Origin: Alicyclobacillaceae bacterium I2511
Lineage (GTDB): Bacteria > Bacillota > Bacilli > Alicyclobacillales > Alicyclobacillaceae
Length of the DNA: 53,710 bases
Direction of reading: 5' to 3'
NCBI GenBank assembly: GCA_003584005.1
Contig: QXHL01000020.1
Span: forward strand, 1 to 53,710
Both the position numbers and the translations under genes were made by a program. The notes under the pieces are model-generated. The model was not told the origin of the DNA. It ran no database searches and saw only the letters and a program-made list of their open reading frames with translations. This document shows positions 53,039 to 53,710 of the stretch, piece by piece. The first letter of the stretch is position 1, and every line of letters starts with the position of its first letter.

Positions 53039-53710
53039 CTCGAGTCGCCCGCTCCCCTTGCAACCGCCTTTCCCAAACCATTAAGAACTTGCTCTACCGT
53101 ACCTGGGCCTCGCCGCCGACTGAGAATGATATAACGGCTAAATGCCACACTTCGAAACAAGTCCATCATGTTAGGTCTGGATTGCCATTGCTCTAGTGAG
53201 CCAGCGTGTGCGCTCGCCATGACGGAAACCCCCGCATGTGTAGCCTCAAGCACAGCCTGAACATCCTCTTGTCGGCCAATTTCGTCTGTTACCACCACCT
53301 CGGGAGAGAGAGAACGGATGGCCATCAGCATCCCTTCCGCCTTTGGACATGCGTCCAACACATCTGTGCGTGGCCCCAGTTGAAATTGAGGTACCCCATC
53401 CACAGACCCAGAAATTTCAGATCGCTCGTCAATTACACTGACTTTTTGAGGTGGTAATCCGGCGATACTTCCCGTACTTAACGCCCGAACTAAATCCCGC
53501 AACAGAGTAGTTTTGCCACATTGGGGAGGTGACAGAATGAGCGTACTGTGGGGATGCCGTCCCTGTTCACGTACCAAAAATGATGAAATGACTACCGAGG
53601 CCCCGGGAAATTCTCGTGCAATGCGTAGATTAAGCGCCTGCATGTCCCTCAAAGTACGGATGGAGTGGCCTTCGGACAAAACTGCCCGACCAGCAACCCC
53701 AACCCTATGC
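53035..53710 (-). CDS. spoIIIAA: Stage III sporulation protein AA (ATPase), N-terminus outside window
   Basis: About 225 C-terminal residues of a GspE-like ATPase: P-loop LSPPQCGKTTLLRDL, SVIDERSEI, Walker B VVVTDEIGRQEDV and ASAHAG. The frame stays open to base 53710 (RVGVAGRAVLSEGH-like text), so the TTG at 53679 is not the start. It powers assembly of the SpoIIIA-SpoIIQ channel. Operon promoter, expected sigma-E type, lies outside. Confidence 0.96.
   Translation of the reverse strand, partial: HRVGVAGRAVLSEGHSIRTLRDMQALNLRIAREFPGASVVISSFLVREQGRHPHSTLILSPPQCGKTTLLRDLVRALSTGSIAGLPPQKVSVIDERSEISGSVDGVPQFQLGPRTDVLDACPKAEGMLMAIRSLSPEVVVTDEIGRQEDVQAVLEATHAGVSVMASAHAGSLEQWQSRPNMMDLFRSVAFSRYIILSRRRGPGTVEQVLNGLGKAVARGAGDSR

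Noticed and set aside
1-53710. tRNA/rRNA genes, CRISPR arrays, insertion sequences, phage genes
   Set aside because: None seen on reading; no repeated spacers, transposase motifs or tRNA-like ends noticed.

Overview
The window reads as a chromosomal core region of an endospore-forming Firmicute, most likely an Alicyclobacillaceae-type thermo- or acidophile. This rests on spo0A, spoIVB and an almost complete spoIIIA operon, the Bacillus-like order xseA-xseB-ispA-dxs-tlyA-recN-spoIVB-spo0A, an aa3-type quinol oxidase, and a locus with the position and size of OLE RNA next to its partner gene oapA. OLE is known mainly from extremophilic and anaerobic Firmicutes. Genus is inference; there is no rRNA or tRNA here. 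I saw no phage, insertion sequence or CRISPR array. Nearly all genes are on the minus strand, so transcription runs mostly right to left.

Left part (1-14710), a branched-chain amino acid and propionyl-CoA module. A sigma-54 activator with an unusual N-terminal Rossmann domain (bkdR-like, 12917-14710) sits upstream of a textbook -24/-12 promoter (12721-12737) and a perfect 15-bp inverted repeat. Next come leucine dehydrogenase, E3, E1-alpha, E1-beta and E2 of branched-chain 2-oxoacid dehydrogenase, then lipA-lipB (the lipoyl cofactor of E2). These are followed by methylmalonyl-CoA mutase catalytic chain, a fused B12-binding domain/methylmalonyl-CoA epimerase, an acyl-CoA carboxylase beta chain, and an M20 peptidase cut by the window edge. 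Together they would turn Leu/Ile/Val into acyl-CoAs and propionyl-CoA into succinyl-CoA. The ptb/buk genes seen in the Bacillus bkd operon are absent.

Middle part (14853-30276). moaC diverges from a moaD-moaE fusion. Then come an MBL-fold hydrolase, a GH18-like membrane-anchored glycosidase, a half-size DUF318 permease, and a cell-wall group (alpha/beta hydrolase, membrane-anchored MurF, Ddl). After these are an EndoIII-like glycosylase without the catalytic Lys, a LysM/transglycosylase gene apparently split by one extra A in an A8 tract, qoxABCD, an AbrB-type regulator and a small Trp-rich protein.

Right part (30494-53710). spo0A has a sigma-H/0A-box leader. Then follow spoIVB, recN, nadK, a two-TM protein, tlyA, dxs, oapA, OLE RNA, ispA, xseB, xseA, a ferredoxin-NADP reductase, a TsaD paralogue, nusB, a DUF2273-amaP-asp23 envelope-stress trio, accC, accB, and spoIIIAH to spoIIIAA (the last truncated by the window edge). 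The OLE RNA-OapA pair is the most remarkable content; it is a known but poorly understood ribonucleoprotein system.
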